Numbered from the stretch's first letter, positions 43,346 through 52,332 are shown. The stretch: DNA of 55,762 nt from Mycobacterium sp. 852013-51886_SCH5428379 (GCF_001665575.1 NZ_LZSU01000032.1:1-55762); one strand, 5' to 3'. The notes: generated from the sequence alone by a model not told the origin. Made by a program: numbers and translations.

Positions 43346-44914
43346 CTACTTGACGCCGGGTATGCGGCGCAGCGCTTTCAGGCCGACGGTCATCACCTTG
43401 GCGTAGCGGTCGGCGCGCAGCCACGGCGGAACGCCCACGGGTAGACCGCGTTCGACGGCGATCGTCTGCGCCTCGGTGTATTTGAGCATCCCGTGTTCGC
43501 CGTGGCGGCGCCCCACCCCGGAGTCCTTCATGCCGCCCATCGGCGCGTCCACCGACGCCCATGCCGCGGCGTAGGCCTCGTTGACGTTGACGGTGCCCGC
43601 CTGCAGTTTCGCCGCAACCTCGCGACCGCGCTGCGGATTGGTCGTCCAGACACTGAAATTCAGGCCGAAGCGGCTGTCGTTGGCCTTGGCGATCGCCTCC
43701 TCCTCGGAGTCGACGCGGTACACCGAGACCACCGGGCCGAAGGTCTCGTCGAGGTAGGCGTCCATACCGTCGGTCACCCCGGACAGGATCGTCGGCTCGT
43801 AGAAGAACGGACCGATCTCCGGCCGGGCGCGGCCGCCGGCCAGGACGGTGGCGCCCTTGTTCGCCGCGTCGTCAACGTGCCCGATCACGGTATCGAGCTG
43901 TGTCTGGTTGATCAGGGTGCCCATGTCGGCTGAATAGTCCAGCGCCGCACACAATTTGAGTTCGTTCGTGTATCGGACGAAACGGTCGATGAACTGGTCC
44001 CACAGGGCGCCGGGGACGTAGATCCGCTCGATGGAGATGCACAGCTGGCCGGCGTTGGAGAACGCCGCCTTCACTGCGCCGCGGGCCGCCTTGTCGACGT
44101 CGGCGTCGTCGAGGACCAGCAGGGCGTTCTTGCCGCCGAGTTCCATCGAGTAGTCGATGAGCCGTTCGGCGGCCTGCTGGGCGACGACGCGGCCGCTGCT
44201 CGTCGACCCGGTGAACATCAGGTAGTCCGACTGCTCGATGATCGATGTGCCGAGTTCGCGGCCCGGCCCCGTGAGGCTCTGCACCAGCCCGTGCGGCATA
44301 CCGGCCCGCTCCAGTAGCCGCACCGCCCACAGGTGCGAAAACGGGGTCCGGTCATCGGGTTTCGCGAGCACAGCGTTTCCGGCGACGATCGCGGGTAGGG
44401 CATCGCTGATGCCGAGGGTCAGTGGATAGTTCCACGGCGAGATGATGCCGACGATGCCTTTGGGGTGGTAGTGCTCCCACACCTCGGTCAGCATCAGCTG
44501 CACACCCTGGCGGCGCTTCGGCCGCAGCGCCTCCTCCGCGATATGGGCGTAGTAGCGGGCGGTCAGCGCGACGTCGATGACCTCTTCGAAGGCGTGCCTG
44601 CGGGCCTTCCCGTTCTCGAGCTGGATCAGGTCGAGCACCTCGTCCTGGTGTTCGAGCACCAGATCGTGCAGCCGCAGCATGACCGCGGCGCGTTCGGACA
44701 CCGGGCGCGCCGCCCACTCGGCCTGCACGGCGCGGGCCCGTGCGGCGGCGGCGACCACGTCGTCGGCGGTGCAGTGCGGTACCTGACCGAGCTGCTGTCC
44801 GGTCATCGCGTCGACGATGTCGCGGTGGCGGCTGGTGTCGGCCGCCGGGACGCGCTGCGCCAACTCGGTGAGCAGCGGCTCGACCCGGGGATGTGCGGTT
44901 GAGAAGGTCGTCAT
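43346..44914 (-). CDS. Succinic-semialdehyde dehydrogenase (GabD2-like)
   Basis: A 522-residue aldehyde dehydrogenase with SPWNYP, MFTGSTSSGR, MELGGKNALLV (Glu base) and SNAGQLCISIERIYVP (catalytic Cys). This last motif and the closing SGVGRRHGEHGMLKYTE resemble M. tuberculosis GabD2 (Rv1731) more than the other GabD-type gene at 40160-41608. ATG at 44914 (MTTFSTAHPRV) is used; the frame is open to 44947. It lies 37 bp downstream of the Fpg/Nei gene on the same strand. Confidence 0.88.
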   Translation of the reverse strand: MTTFSTAHPRVEPLLTELAQRVPAADTSRHRDIVDAMTGQQLGQVPHCTADDVVAAAARARAVQAEWAARPVSERAAVMLRLHDLVLEHQDEVLDLIQLENGKARRHAFEEVIDVALTARYYAHIAEEALRPKRRQGVQLMLTEVWEHYHPKGIVGIISPWNYPLTLGISDALPAIVAGNAVLAKPDDRTPFSHLWAVRLLERAGMPHGLVQSLTGPGRELGTSIIEQSDYLMFTGSTSSGRVVAQQAAERLIDYSMELGGKNALLVLDDADVDKAARGAVKAAFSNAGQLCISIERIYVPGALWDQFIDRFVRYTNELKLCAALDYSADMGTLINQTQLDTVIGHVDDAANKGATVLAGGRARPEIGPFFYEPTILSGVTDGMDAYLDETFGPVVSVYRVDSEEEAIAKANDSRFGLNFSVWTTNPQRGREVAAKLQAGTVNVNEAYAAAWASVDAPMGGMKDSGVGRRHGEHGMLKYTEAQTIAVERGLPVGVPPWLRADRYAKVMTVGLKALRRIPGVK

Positions 44915-44951
44915 GGCGTGCTGGATACCCAGCCCGCGTATCGGCAAGCTC

Positions 44952-45845
44952 TCACTTGAGCAGTCGGGACATCCGCCGGTCGGCCAGCACCTTGCCTCCG
45001 GTCTGACATGTCGGGCAGTACTGGAACGATTTGTCGGCGAACGAGATCTCGCGGACGGTGTCGCCGCACACCGGACACGGCAGCCCCGTACGGGCGTGGA
45101 CGCGCAGCCCGGAACGCTTCTCCCCCTTCAGCGTCGCGGCCTGCTGTCCGACCGACCGCGACACCGCATCGGTCAGCAGCGAGATCATCGCGTCGTGCAG
45201 GGCGGCCAGCTGCGCGTCTGTCAGCTTGCCCGCAGTGGCGAACGGCGACAGCCGGGCCACGTGCAGGATCTCGTCGCTGTAGGCATTGCCGATACCGGCG
45301 ATCACCTTCTGGTCGGTGATGACGGTCTTGATCCTTCCGGTCTGCCCGGCCAGGACGCGGCCGAGGTCCTCGGCGGTCAGCTCCAGGGCGTCGGGGCCGA
45401 GGGCGGCGATGCCGGGCACCTTCGCCGGATCGTCCACCAGCCAGACCGCCAGCCGTTTCTGGGTGCCTGCCTCGGTCAGGTCGAAACCCGGAGCCGCCCC
45501 GGCGGCGACATCCGGCCGTAGGGACTCCCCCGGCGTGCCCAGGTGTACCCGCAGCGCGATCGGCCCCTTACCCGGTTTGAGCGGCCCCGGCGCGAGCTTG
45601 TCCGACCAACGCAGCCAGCCGGCCCGCGACAGATGCGTGATGAGCAGCAGCTCCCCCGCGGCCAGGCCGAGGTACTTCCCCCAGCGGTGGGCGTCGGTCA
45701 CCTCGCGGCCCTGCAGGGCGGTGATGGGCGGGTCGAACGTCTTGAGGACCGAGAACGCCGAGACGTCGATGCGTCCTATCGTCAGGCCGACGGCGTGGCG
45801 GCGCAGGTGGTCGGCCAGAGCTTCGACCTCGGGCAGTTCGGGCAT
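44952..45845 (-). CDS. Formamidopyrimidine-DNA glycosylase/endonuclease VIII family protein
   Basis: 297 residues, full length. It begins MPELPEVE with the catalytic Pro2 and Glu3 exposed after Met removal, has a helix-two-turn-helix region (VIAGIGNAYSDEIL, with the conserved Asn) and a C-terminal zinc finger (CPVC ... CPTC). It excises oxidised bases and nicks the strand. Position matches Rv0944, which I recall as a much shorter protein in M. tuberculosis; here nothing is missing. Which of the mycobacterial Fpg/Nei classes it belongs to needs phylogeny. Confidence 0.9.
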   Translation of the reverse strand: MPELPEVEALADHLRRHAVGLTIGRIDVSAFSVLKTFDPPITALQGREVTDAHRWGKYLGLAAGELLLITHLSRAGWLRWSDKLAPGPLKPGKGPIALRVHLGTPGESLRPDVAAGAAPGFDLTEAGTQKRLAVWLVDDPAKVPGIAALGPDALELTAEDLGRVLAGQTGRIKTVITDQKVIAGIGNAYSDEILHVARLSPFATAGKLTDAQLAALHDAMISLLTDAVSRSVGQQAATLKGEKRSGLRVHARTGLPCPVCGDTVREISFADKSFQYCPTCQTGGKVLADRRMSRLLK

Positions 45846-45861
45846 GGTTCCAGTGTGCCGG

Positions 45862-46254
45862 TCATCGGTCGGCGGTGAGGCCGCCTGTGACGACGGACAG
45901 CAGCCAGCTGACGATCGAGAGCAGGATGGCCGCCCAGATCGCGGTCCACCAGAAGTCGTCGATGTAGAGCCCCCAGTGCGTGGTGTGCTCGGTGATCCAG
46001 GCGGTCAGCCACAGCATCAGCGCGTTCACCACGACGTGGAACAGGCCGAGCGTGAGGATGTACAGCGGAATCGACACGATCTGCACGATGGGCTTGATGA
46101 CGGCGTTGACCAGGCCGAACACCACGGCGACGACCAAGATGATGCCGACGCGCGCCCACGTCGAGTCGCCGCCTACGAATTCGATACCCGACATCAGTTG
46201 GGTGACGATCCACAGTGCGACGCCGGTCAGCGCGGCGCGCAGCAAGAAGGCCAT
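45862..46254 (-). CDS. Mycobacterial 4-TM phage-holin-superfamily-IV membrane protein
   Basis: 130 residues with four transmembrane helices (e.g. VGIILVVAVVFGLVNAVI, IPLYILTLGLFHVVVNALML). Matches the Phage_holin_4_2/YvlD-like family, whose NAVIKPIVQIVSIPLYILTLGLF stretch is characteristic. Despite the family name these are chromosomal membrane proteins of unknown role. ATG at 46254; the longer open frame on the minus strand is a shadow of cobF. Confidence 0.85.
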   Translation of the reverse strand: MAFLLRAALTGVALWIVTQLMSGIEFVGGDSTWARVGIILVVAVVFGLVNAVIKPIVQIVSIPLYILTLGLFHVVVNALMLWLTAWITEHTTHWGLYIDDFWWTAIWAAILLSIVSWLLSVVTGGLTADR

Positions 46255-46274
46255 ACCGACTGATCCTGCCAGGT

Positions 46275-47012
46275 TCAGGCCCGCAGCAGGTAGGTGTCCA
46301 TGATCCAGCCGTGTTGCTCCCGCGCGCGAGCCCGCAACTCCGCGATGTGCGCGCCGTCGCGGCCGACGGTGCCGGCGACGAGCAGTTCGTCGGGGGTGCC
46401 GAGGTAGGCGCCCCACCAGATCCGGGTCTCCGGTGCACAGGTGCGAAACGAGCAGTCCGCGTCGAGCATGACCACTGCGGAGCCGGTCAGCCCCTGTTCG
46501 CGCAGCCGCCGGCCGGTCGTCACCAGCACGGGTTCGCCGACGTCGTTGAGCGGAATGCGGTGACGCGCGGTCAGCGCTTGGATCGCGGTGATGCCGGGGA
46601 TCACGTCGAACTCGAACGGCACGTGCTCTGCCACCAGGTCCAGGATGCGCAGGGTGCTGTCGTAGAGGGACGGATCGCCCCAGGCGAGGAAGGCGCCGAC
46701 GCCGTCCGGCGCGAGTTCGGATTCGATGGCCGCTGCCCACCGCCGGGCCCGCTCGGCGTGCCAGTCGGCGACGACCGTGCGGTACTCGCCGTCCGTGGCG
46801 CGCTTCGGGTCGGGCAGCTCCACGAAGCGGTAGGTGGGCTCGTCGATGAACCGCGCGCAGATGTCGCGGCGCAGCGCCACCAGGTCGTCTTTGGTCTCGC
46901 CCTTGTCCATGGCGAAGAAGACGTCGGTGTCGTTGAGCGCCGAGACGGCCTGGGCGGTCACGTAGTCCGGGTCGCCGGCGCCGATACCGATGACGTGAAT
47001 CCGTCGGGTCAC
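46275..47012 (-). CDS. cobF: Precorrin-6A synthase (deacetylating) CobF
   Basis: A 245-residue tetrapyrrole methylase: SAM-binding GIGAGDPDYVTAQA at the N-terminus, LAWGDPSLYDSTLRI and IPGITAIQALTARHRIPLN. CobF methylates C-1 of precorrin-5 with loss of the acetyl group in the aerobic cobalamin pathway. GTG at 47012. No other cob gene is nearby. M. tuberculosis lacks cobF, and its absence there maps to this neighbourhood as I recall, so this locus keeps the ancestral state. Confidence 0.94.
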   Translation of the reverse strand: MTRRIHVIGIGAGDPDYVTAQAVSALNDTDVFFAMDKGETKDDLVALRRDICARFIDEPTYRFVELPDPKRATDGEYRTVVADWHAERARRWAAAIESELAPDGVGAFLAWGDPSLYDSTLRILDLVAEHVPFEFDVIPGITAIQALTARHRIPLNDVGEPVLVTTGRRLREQGLTGSAVVMLDADCSFRTCAPETRIWWGAYLGTPDELLVAGTVGRDGAHIAELRARAREQHGWIMDTYLLRA

Positions 47013-47043
47013 GCAAGCGAGTATGCGCGACGGGGTGCGCCGG

Positions 47044-48096
47044 CTAGCTGTCGCGGCCCCTGCTGCGGCGCAGGGTCCGGCCCATCTTGACGTCCTTCTC
47101 CTCCGCTTCTGCCATCTTCTTCACGTTGCGGTCGTCCCGGGGCGGCAGCAGCAGTTCCCGTTCGGCGGGCATACCCGCCTGCAGCTGGCGGCCGCGTTCG
47201 AGTTCGGCGTCGAGTTCGGCGCCGAACAGCAGCACCAGGTTGGTGATCCACAGCCACAGCAGGAACACGACGACGCCGGCCAGCGTGCCGTAGGTCTTGT
47301 TGTAGCTGGCGAAGTTCGAGACGTAGAGACCGAACCCGATCGAGGCGACGACCCAGCAGACGATCGCCACCGCGGCGCCGATGCTGATCCAGCGGAACTT
47401 CGGCTGCTTGACGTTGGGCGTCGCGTAGTAGAGCACGGCCACGACGGCGACCACGAACAGCAGGATCACCGGCCACTTGACGATGTTCCACACCGTCACC
47501 GCCTGACTGCCCAGCCCGATCACGTTGCCGACCGCCTCGGCGATCGGTCCGCTGACCGCCAGCATGAACGCCACTGCGGCGGCCAGCACGAGCGCCACCA
47601 GGGTGAGCACCAACTGCAGCGGGCGCAGTTTCCAGAACGGTCTGCCCTCGTCGATCTCGTACATCCGGTTCATCGCGCGGCCGAACGCCCCGACGTAACC
47701 CGACGCCGACCACAGGGCGCCCACGATGCCGATCACCAGGGCGACGCCGGCCGACGGCGCGGCGACCAGCTGCTCGATCGTCGGCCGCAGGGTGTCCACC
47801 GTCGAGGCGGGGGCGACATCGCCGACCAGTTCGAGCACGGCGTCAGTGGTGCGCCGGCCCTGCCCGAACACGCCGAGCAGCGACACGACGACCAGCAGCG
47901 CCGGGAACAGCGAGAGCACGGCGTAGTAGGTCAGCGCCGCCGCCAGATCGGTGCACTGGTCCTGGGTGAACTCGCGGGCGGTCTTGCGCAGGATGTAGAG
48001 CCACGATCGTTTGGTCAGATCGGCCGGCGAATCGGGTTTCCGTGGGTCGTCGGGATCGGGCATGCGTTCCCGGTCCACGGTTTCGGTCTCGGCCAT
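47044..48096 (-). CDS. YihY/virulence-factor-BrkB-family membrane protein
   Basis: 350 residues with about six transmembrane helices in the middle (LAAALTYYAVLSLFPALLVVVSLL; VALVIGIVGALWSASGYVGA; LAGVVVFLLWLWITNLVLLFGAELDAE) and charged ends. The TYYAVLSLFPALL and LWLWITNLVLLFGAELDAELER stretches are the UPF0761/YihY (once annotated RNase BN) signatures. Molecular function is not known; older RNase BN labels are wrong. It lies between cobF and the ThDP enzyme, all leftward. Confidence 0.9.
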   Translation of the reverse strand: MAETETVDRERMPDPDDPRKPDSPADLTKRSWLYILRKTAREFTQDQCTDLAAALTYYAVLSLFPALLVVVSLLGVFGQGRRTTDAVLELVGDVAPASTVDTLRPTIEQLVAAPSAGVALVIGIVGALWSASGYVGAFGRAMNRMYEIDEGRPFWKLRPLQLVLTLVALVLAAAVAFMLAVSGPIAEAVGNVIGLGSQAVTVWNIVKWPVILLFVVAVVAVLYYATPNVKQPKFRWISIGAAVAIVCWVVASIGFGLYVSNFASYNKTYGTLAGVVVFLLWLWITNLVLLFGAELDAELERGRQLQAGMPAERELLLPPRDDRNVKKMAEAEEKDVKMGRTLRRSRGRDS

Positions 48097-48132
48097 ACCG
48101 GTCGATACCCGGGCCGCCCGGCGCCGAAACGG

Positions 48133-49851
48133 TCAGGCGCCGTCCTCCCGCGCCAGCGCGCCGATCACCTTCTCCATCTTGCTTTCCGGCATCAGCGGAG
48201 GCAGCAGCGGTGTGGAGTCGACGATCGCCTCGATCACGGTCGGCCGGTCGGCGCTCAGCGCGCGCCGCCAGGCGTCGTCGGCCTGGTCGGACGACGTGAT
48301 CCGGATCCCGTGCAGGCCGAGCAGTTCGGCGTAGTCGGCGTACGGGAACGACGGGACGTCCTGGGAAGCGTCGAAGCGCGGATTGCCCTCCATCTCGCGC
48401 TGCTCCCACGACACCTCGGTGAGGTCCTGGTTGTGCAGGACGAGGATCGCGAAGCGCGGATCGTCCCACGACCGCCACCGGTCGGCGATGGTGACCAGTT
48501 CGAGCAGACCGCTCATCTGCATTGCGCCGTCGCCGATCAGGGCGACCACCGGCCGTTGCGGTGCATCGTATTTCGCGGCCAGACCGTACGGCAGCGCGCA
48601 GCCCATCGAGGCGAGGTAGCCGGAGACGTGGGCGGGCACGCCCCGCGGCAGCCGCACGTGCCGGGCGTACCAGTAGACCGATGATCCGACATCGACGGCG
48701 ACCCGCGCGTCGGCAGGCAGGTGGTCCGACAGTGCCCGCACCACGGCTTCGGGGTTGGCGTCGGAGGTCTGTACGAGAGCGCGGGCGGCGGCTTCGTCGT
48801 GCCAGCGCCGCGTCCACTCGCGCACCTGCTGCTGCCAGCCGCGCTTCTTCTCCGCCAGCATCGGCAGCAGGGCCGAAAGGGCAAGTGCCGCATCGCCGAT
48901 CACGGGTGCCTCGACAGGATACTTCGCTCCGACCACTCTCGGTTCGATGTCGATCTGCACGGCCCTGGCCTGACCGGGCGCCGGATAGAACTCTGTCCAC
49001 GGGTCGTTGCAGCCCACCATCAGCAGCGTGTCGCATTCGGCCATGAGATGGGCGCTCGCGGTGGTGCCGAGATGCCCCATCACGCCGGTGTGCCAGGGCT
49101 CGCCCTCATCGAGGACCGGTTTGCCCAATAGCGAAACCGTCACTCCCGCACCGAGATGCTCGACCAGCCGCGCGATCTCCTCGGTGGCGCCTGCCGCACC
49201 CCGGCCGACGAGCAGCGCCACCTTCTCGCCGGCTTCGAGCACCTCCGCGGCCCGGCGCAGCTGCTCCTCGGCGGGCGTCAGGTGGCCCCGTGCGGACACC
49301 GCCGACGACGGCACCACACCGTGGCTGTGCTGCAACTCGTCGGGCATCTCCGCCTGCTGAACGTCGTGCGGGATGATCAGGCAGGTCGGCGTCGAGGTGG
49401 CGATCGCGGTGCGCATGGCGTTGTCCAGGGCCATCAGCGCCTGCTCGGGCGCGAAAACCGTCTGCACGTACTGCCCGCACACGTCCTTGAACAGCGCGTG
49501 CAGGTCGACCTCCTGGAGGTAACCGCTGCCCAGTGCGGTCGAGACCACCTGGCCGACGATGGCGACGACCGGCCGCCGGTCCAGCTTGGCGTCGTAGAGA
49601 CCCGCCAGCAGGTGGATGGCGCCGGGTCCCTGGGTGGCCGTGCAGACGCCGACCTTGCCGGTGTACTTGGCGTGGCCGCAGGCGGCGAACGCGGCGAGTT
49701 CCTCGTGCCGGGTGGAGACGAACTCGGGTGCGCCGGCGCGCTGGATGGCCCCGAGGAGGGTGTTGATGCCGTCACCGGCGTATCCGAAGACCCGTTCGAC
49801 GTCCCAGTCGCGCAGTCGGGCGACGAGCGCGTCGGCGACCAGATCGGACAC
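48133..49851 (-). CDS. ThDP-dependent enzyme, pyruvate oxidase/acetolactate synthase family
   Basis: 572 residues in the three-domain order of ThDP enzymes: PYR domain with catalytic Glu in TRHEELAAFAA and GPGAIHLLAGLYDAK, a central domain (VALLVGRGAAGA), and a PP domain with the diphosphate/Mg motif GDGAMQMSG ... LHNQDL. Pattern is PoxB-like (pyruvate dehydrogenase/oxidase) rather than ALS with its known regulatory partner; substrate unassigned. GTG at 49851 directly follows the upstream DUF4235 stop (TGAGTG), so the two are coupled. Confidence 0.88.
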   Translation of the reverse strand: MSDLVADALVARLRDWDVERVFGYAGDGINTLLGAIQRAGAPEFVSTRHEELAAFAACGHAKYTGKVGVCTATQGPGAIHLLAGLYDAKLDRRPVVAIVGQVVSTALGSGYLQEVDLHALFKDVCGQYVQTVFAPEQALMALDNAMRTAIATSTPTCLIIPHDVQQAEMPDELQHSHGVVPSSAVSARGHLTPAEEQLRRAAEVLEAGEKVALLVGRGAAGATEEIARLVEHLGAGVTVSLLGKPVLDEGEPWHTGVMGHLGTTASAHLMAECDTLLMVGCNDPWTEFYPAPGQARAVQIDIEPRVVGAKYPVEAPVIGDAALALSALLPMLAEKKRGWQQQVREWTRRWHDEAAARALVQTSDANPEAVVRALSDHLPADARVAVDVGSSVYWYARHVRLPRGVPAHVSGYLASMGCALPYGLAAKYDAPQRPVVALIGDGAMQMSGLLELVTIADRWRSWDDPRFAILVLHNQDLTEVSWEQREMEGNPRFDASQDVPSFPYADYAELLGLHGIRITSSDQADDAWRRALSADRPTVIEAIVDSTPLLPPLMPESKMEKVIGALAREDGA

Positions 49852-50124
49852 TCAGACCTCAGGGTCCTCTTTGGTGATGGCATGGAAGCCCTTGGCCTGC
49901 CCGCGAGCCAGCGCGGCGCGAACCACCCCGACGATCAGACCCTGGACCGCGGCGGCGATGAAGATGTCGCGGGTCGAGGTCGACAGGTCGGTGGGATCCG
50001 GCGGCTCCCCGCCGGACGGGTTCACCCGGTGGTAGACCTCGGTGAAGATCTTGCCGGCGAGCAGACCGCCGAGGACGCTGCTGGCGACGGACAGGGGCTT
50101 GTACAACTGCTTCGCGGCACTCAC
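49852..50124 (-). CDS. DUF4235 small membrane protein
   Basis: 90 residues with two hydrophobic segments (VASSVLGGLLAGKIFTEVY and IFIAAAVQGLIVGVVRAAL), matching DUF4235. GTG at 50124 (VSAAKQLYKPLS) fits family N-termini and has GAGGGA 11 nt upstream; ATG at 50160 would add 12 residues and is possible. Function unknown. It is divergent from the LLM gene and shares with it the KstR-type palindrome at 50166-50179. Confidence 0.8.
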   Translation of the reverse strand: MSAAKQLYKPLSVASSVLGGLLAGKIFTEVYHRVNPSGGEPPDPTDLSTSTRDIFIAAAVQGLIVGVVRAALARGQAKGFHAITKEDPEV

Positions 50125-50165
50125 GCCGGTCTCGTTCCCTCGGGCCGAATCTTCAAACATGGAAC

Positions 50166-50179
50166 TAGAACAGGTTCTA
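50166..50179. promoter_or_regulatory. Perfect KstR-type palindrome
   Basis: TAGAACAGGTTCTA fits TnnAACnnGTTnnA, is nearly self-complementary, and sits within the longer CTAGAACAGGTTCTAG. Its right end overlaps a plus-strand TAGTAT (50178-50183), the likely -10 of the LLM gene at 50210. It lies just upstream of DUF4235 on the other strand. Confidence 0.75.
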
Positions 50180-50209
50180 GTATTCGGGGCAACGACAAGA
50201 GGAGGCGCT

Positions 50210-51076
50210 GTGCGGTTCACCTATGCCGAGGCGATGACCGACCCGACCTACTACATCCCGTTGGCCAAGGCTGCCGAAGCGGCCGGCTACCACGCGATGA
50301 CGATTCCCGACAGCGTCGCCTATCCGTACGAATCCGATTCGACGTATCCGTACACCCCCGATGGCAGCCGGGAGTTCCTCGACGGCAAGGCGTTCATCGA
50401 GTCCTTCGTCCTCGCGGGGGCTCTGTGCGCGGTGACCTCCACGCTGAAGTTCAACTTCTTCGTCCTCAAGCTGCCGATCCGGCCGCCCGCCCTGGTGGCC
50501 AAGCAGGCCGGGTCGCTGGCCGCGCTGTTCGACAACCGGCTCGGACTCGGCGTCGGCACCAGCCCGTGGAAGGAGGACTACGAGCTGATGAACGTGCCGT
50601 TCGCCAAGCGCGGCAAGCGGATGGACGAGTGCATCGAGATCATCCGCGGCCTGACCACCGGCGAGTACTTCGAGTTCCACGGCGAGTTCTACGACATCCC
50701 AAAGACGAAGATGACACCTGCCCCCACGAAGCCGGTGCCGATTCTGGTCGGCGGCCACGCCGACGCCGCGTTGCGGCGGGCGGCGCGGTGCGACGGCTGG
50801 ATGCACGGCGGCGGCGATCCGGAGGAACTCGACGCGCTGATCGCCAAGCTCAACAGGTTCCGTGAGGAACAGGGCCAGACCGGCCCGTTCGAGATCCACG
50901 TGATCTCGGTCGACGCCTTCACCGTCGACGGCGTCAAACGCCTGGAGGACAAGGGCGTCACCGATGTGATCGTCGGTTTCCGCATCCCCTACATCACCGG
51001 CCCGGACACCGAACCCCTCGACGCCAAGATCCGCAACCTCGAGTGGTTCGCCGAGAACGTGATCTCCAAGGTCTGA
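50210..51076 (+). CDS. LLM-class oxidoreductase (Rv0940c-like), KstR-boxed
   Basis: 288 residues, luciferase-like fold of the F420-dependent type: MTIPDSVAYPYESDSTYPYTPDG near the N-terminus, LGLGVGTSPWKEDYELM, and PVPILVGGHADAALRRAA (phosphate-binding). GTG at 50210 follows AGAGGAGG at 4 nt. Length and sequence fit Rv0940c of M. tuberculosis, which I recall as a KstR regulon member. The perfect KstR-type box upstream supports a place in sterol catabolism or co-regulation with it. Substrate unknown. Confidence 0.9.
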   Translation: MRFTYAEAMTDPTYYIPLAKAAEAAGYHAMTIPDSVAYPYESDSTYPYTPDGSREFLDGKAFIESFVLAGALCAVTSTLKFNFFVLKLPIRPPALVAKQAGSLAALFDNRLGLGVGTSPWKEDYELMNVPFAKRGKRMDECIEIIRGLTTGEYFEFHGEFYDIPKTKMTPAPTKPVPILVGGHADAALRRAARCDGWMHGGGDPEELDALIAKLNRFREEQGQTGPFEIHVISVDAFTVDGVKRLEDKGVTDVIVGFRIPYITGPDTEPLDAKIRNLEWFAENVISKV

Positions 51077-51143
51077 CCGGCCGGGTACGGGTCGATCCCA
51101 GAGGCGTTGACAGCCGTCAACACCCGTGTGGTGGGATGACGTC

Positions 51144-51905
51144 ATGGCTGTTCTGGACAAGTTCCGTCTCGACGACCGGGTCGTCATCGTCACCGGCGCC
51201 TCCTCGGGTCTGGGAGTGGCGTTCGCCAAGGGGTGCGCCGAGGCCGGCGCCGACGTGGTGCTCGCCGCGCGTCGCGCCGACAAACTGGCGGGGACCGCGG
51301 AGTTGGTCCGCGCGACCGGCCGCCGCGCGCTGACCGTGGCCACCGACGTCTCGGACCCGGCGCAGTGCCAGGCCATGGTGGATGCCGCGATGACCGAGTT
51401 CGGCCGGGTCGACGTGCTAATCAACAACGCGGGCGTCGGCACCGCGGTGCCGGCCTCGCGCGAGACGCCCGAGGAGTTCCGGGCCGTCGTCGATGTCAAC
51501 CTCAACGGGTCCTACTGGGCGGCCCAGGCCTGCGGCCGGGTGATGCAGCCCGGCAGTTCGGTGGTCAACATCTCCAGCATCCTCGGCATCACGACCGCGG
51601 CGCTGCCCCAGGCCGCCTACAGCGCGAGCAAAGCCGCGATCGCCGGGCTGACGCGAGATCTGGCACAGCAGTGGGGATCCCGTAAGGGCATCCGGGTCAA
51701 CGCCATCGCGCCGGGCTTCTTCGAGAGCGAGATGACCGAGCAGTACCGGCCGGGCTACCTCGACAGCATGATGCCGCGGGTGGTGCTGGGCCGGATGGGC
51801 GATCCGGAGGAACTGGCGGCGACGTTGGTGTGGCTGGTCTCGGACGCCGGCGGTTACGTGACCGGGCAGACCGTCGTCGTCGACGGCGGCGTCACCATCA
51901 ACTGA
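51144..51905 (+). CDS. Short-chain dehydrogenase/reductase (Rv0945-like)
   Basis: A 253-residue classical SDR: TGASSGLG cofactor loop, NNAG, catalytic Ser in NISSIL and YSASK (Tyr/Lys), and VDGGVTIN terminus typical of the FabG-like clade. Oxidises or reduces an alcohol/ketone with NAD(P); substrate not inferable. ATG at 51144 is preferred over a GTG at 51126. It is the third gene of a rightward set behind the LLM gene (67 bp gap) and may be co-transcribed from the KstR-boxed promoter. Confidence 0.9.
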   Translation: MAVLDKFRLDDRVVIVTGASSGLGVAFAKGCAEAGADVVLAARRADKLAGTAELVRATGRRALTVATDVSDPAQCQAMVDAAMTEFGRVDVLINNAGVGTAVPASRETPEEFRAVVDVNLNGSYWAAQACGRVMQPGSSVVNISSILGITTAALPQAAYSASKAAIAGLTRDLAQQWGSRKGIRVNAIAPGFFESEMTEQYRPGYLDSMMPRVVLGRMGDPEELAATLVWLVSDAGGYVTGQTVVVDGGVTIN

Positions 51906-51942
51906 ACCGGTTACGGCGGGATCGACGCGGGTAGCCGGTGGC

Positions 51943-52332
51943 GTGACCGATCAGACCTTCCCCTTCGCGTTCACCCGGTCCTATCAGCTCGCTGCCGCAC
52001 CGTTCGGGATCCACCCGTCGACCTCGGAGGTGGTGGTCCACGACGGCAGGCTGATCTGCTTCTTCGGTCCGTGGCACGTGGAGTCGTCGCTGGAGAACAT
52101 CGTCGCCGTGCGCGTCACCGGCCCGTTCTCGTTCGTCCGCACCGCCGGTGGCGCGCGGATGTCGATGGCCGACCGCGGCATCACGCTGGCCACCAACGGC
52201 GATCGCGGGGTGTGCGTGCTGTTCGAGGTGCCGGTGCCCGGCATCGAGCCGACCGGACGGGTACGCCACCCCAACCTCACGGTGACGGTCGCCGACTGCG
52301 AGGGGCTGGCCCGGGTACTCAAACCGGAGTAG
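51943..52332 (+). CDS. Conserved hypothetical protein, 129 aa
   Basis: GTG start. A beta-rich small soluble protein (repeated hydrophobic-polar alternation such as IVAVRVTG and RVRHPNLTVTV), no signal peptide or transmembrane helix, one HGRLICFFGPW-type hydrophobic stretch. I do not recognise a named family. Rightward, between the SDR (37 bp) and the DUF4383 gene (34 bp). Confidence 0.7.
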   Translation: MTDQTFPFAFTRSYQLAAAPFGIHPSTSEVVVHDGRLICFFGPWHVESSLENIVAVRVTGPFSFVRTAGGARMSMADRGITLATNGDRGVCVLFEVPVPGIEPTGRVRHPNLTVTVADCEGLARVLKPE

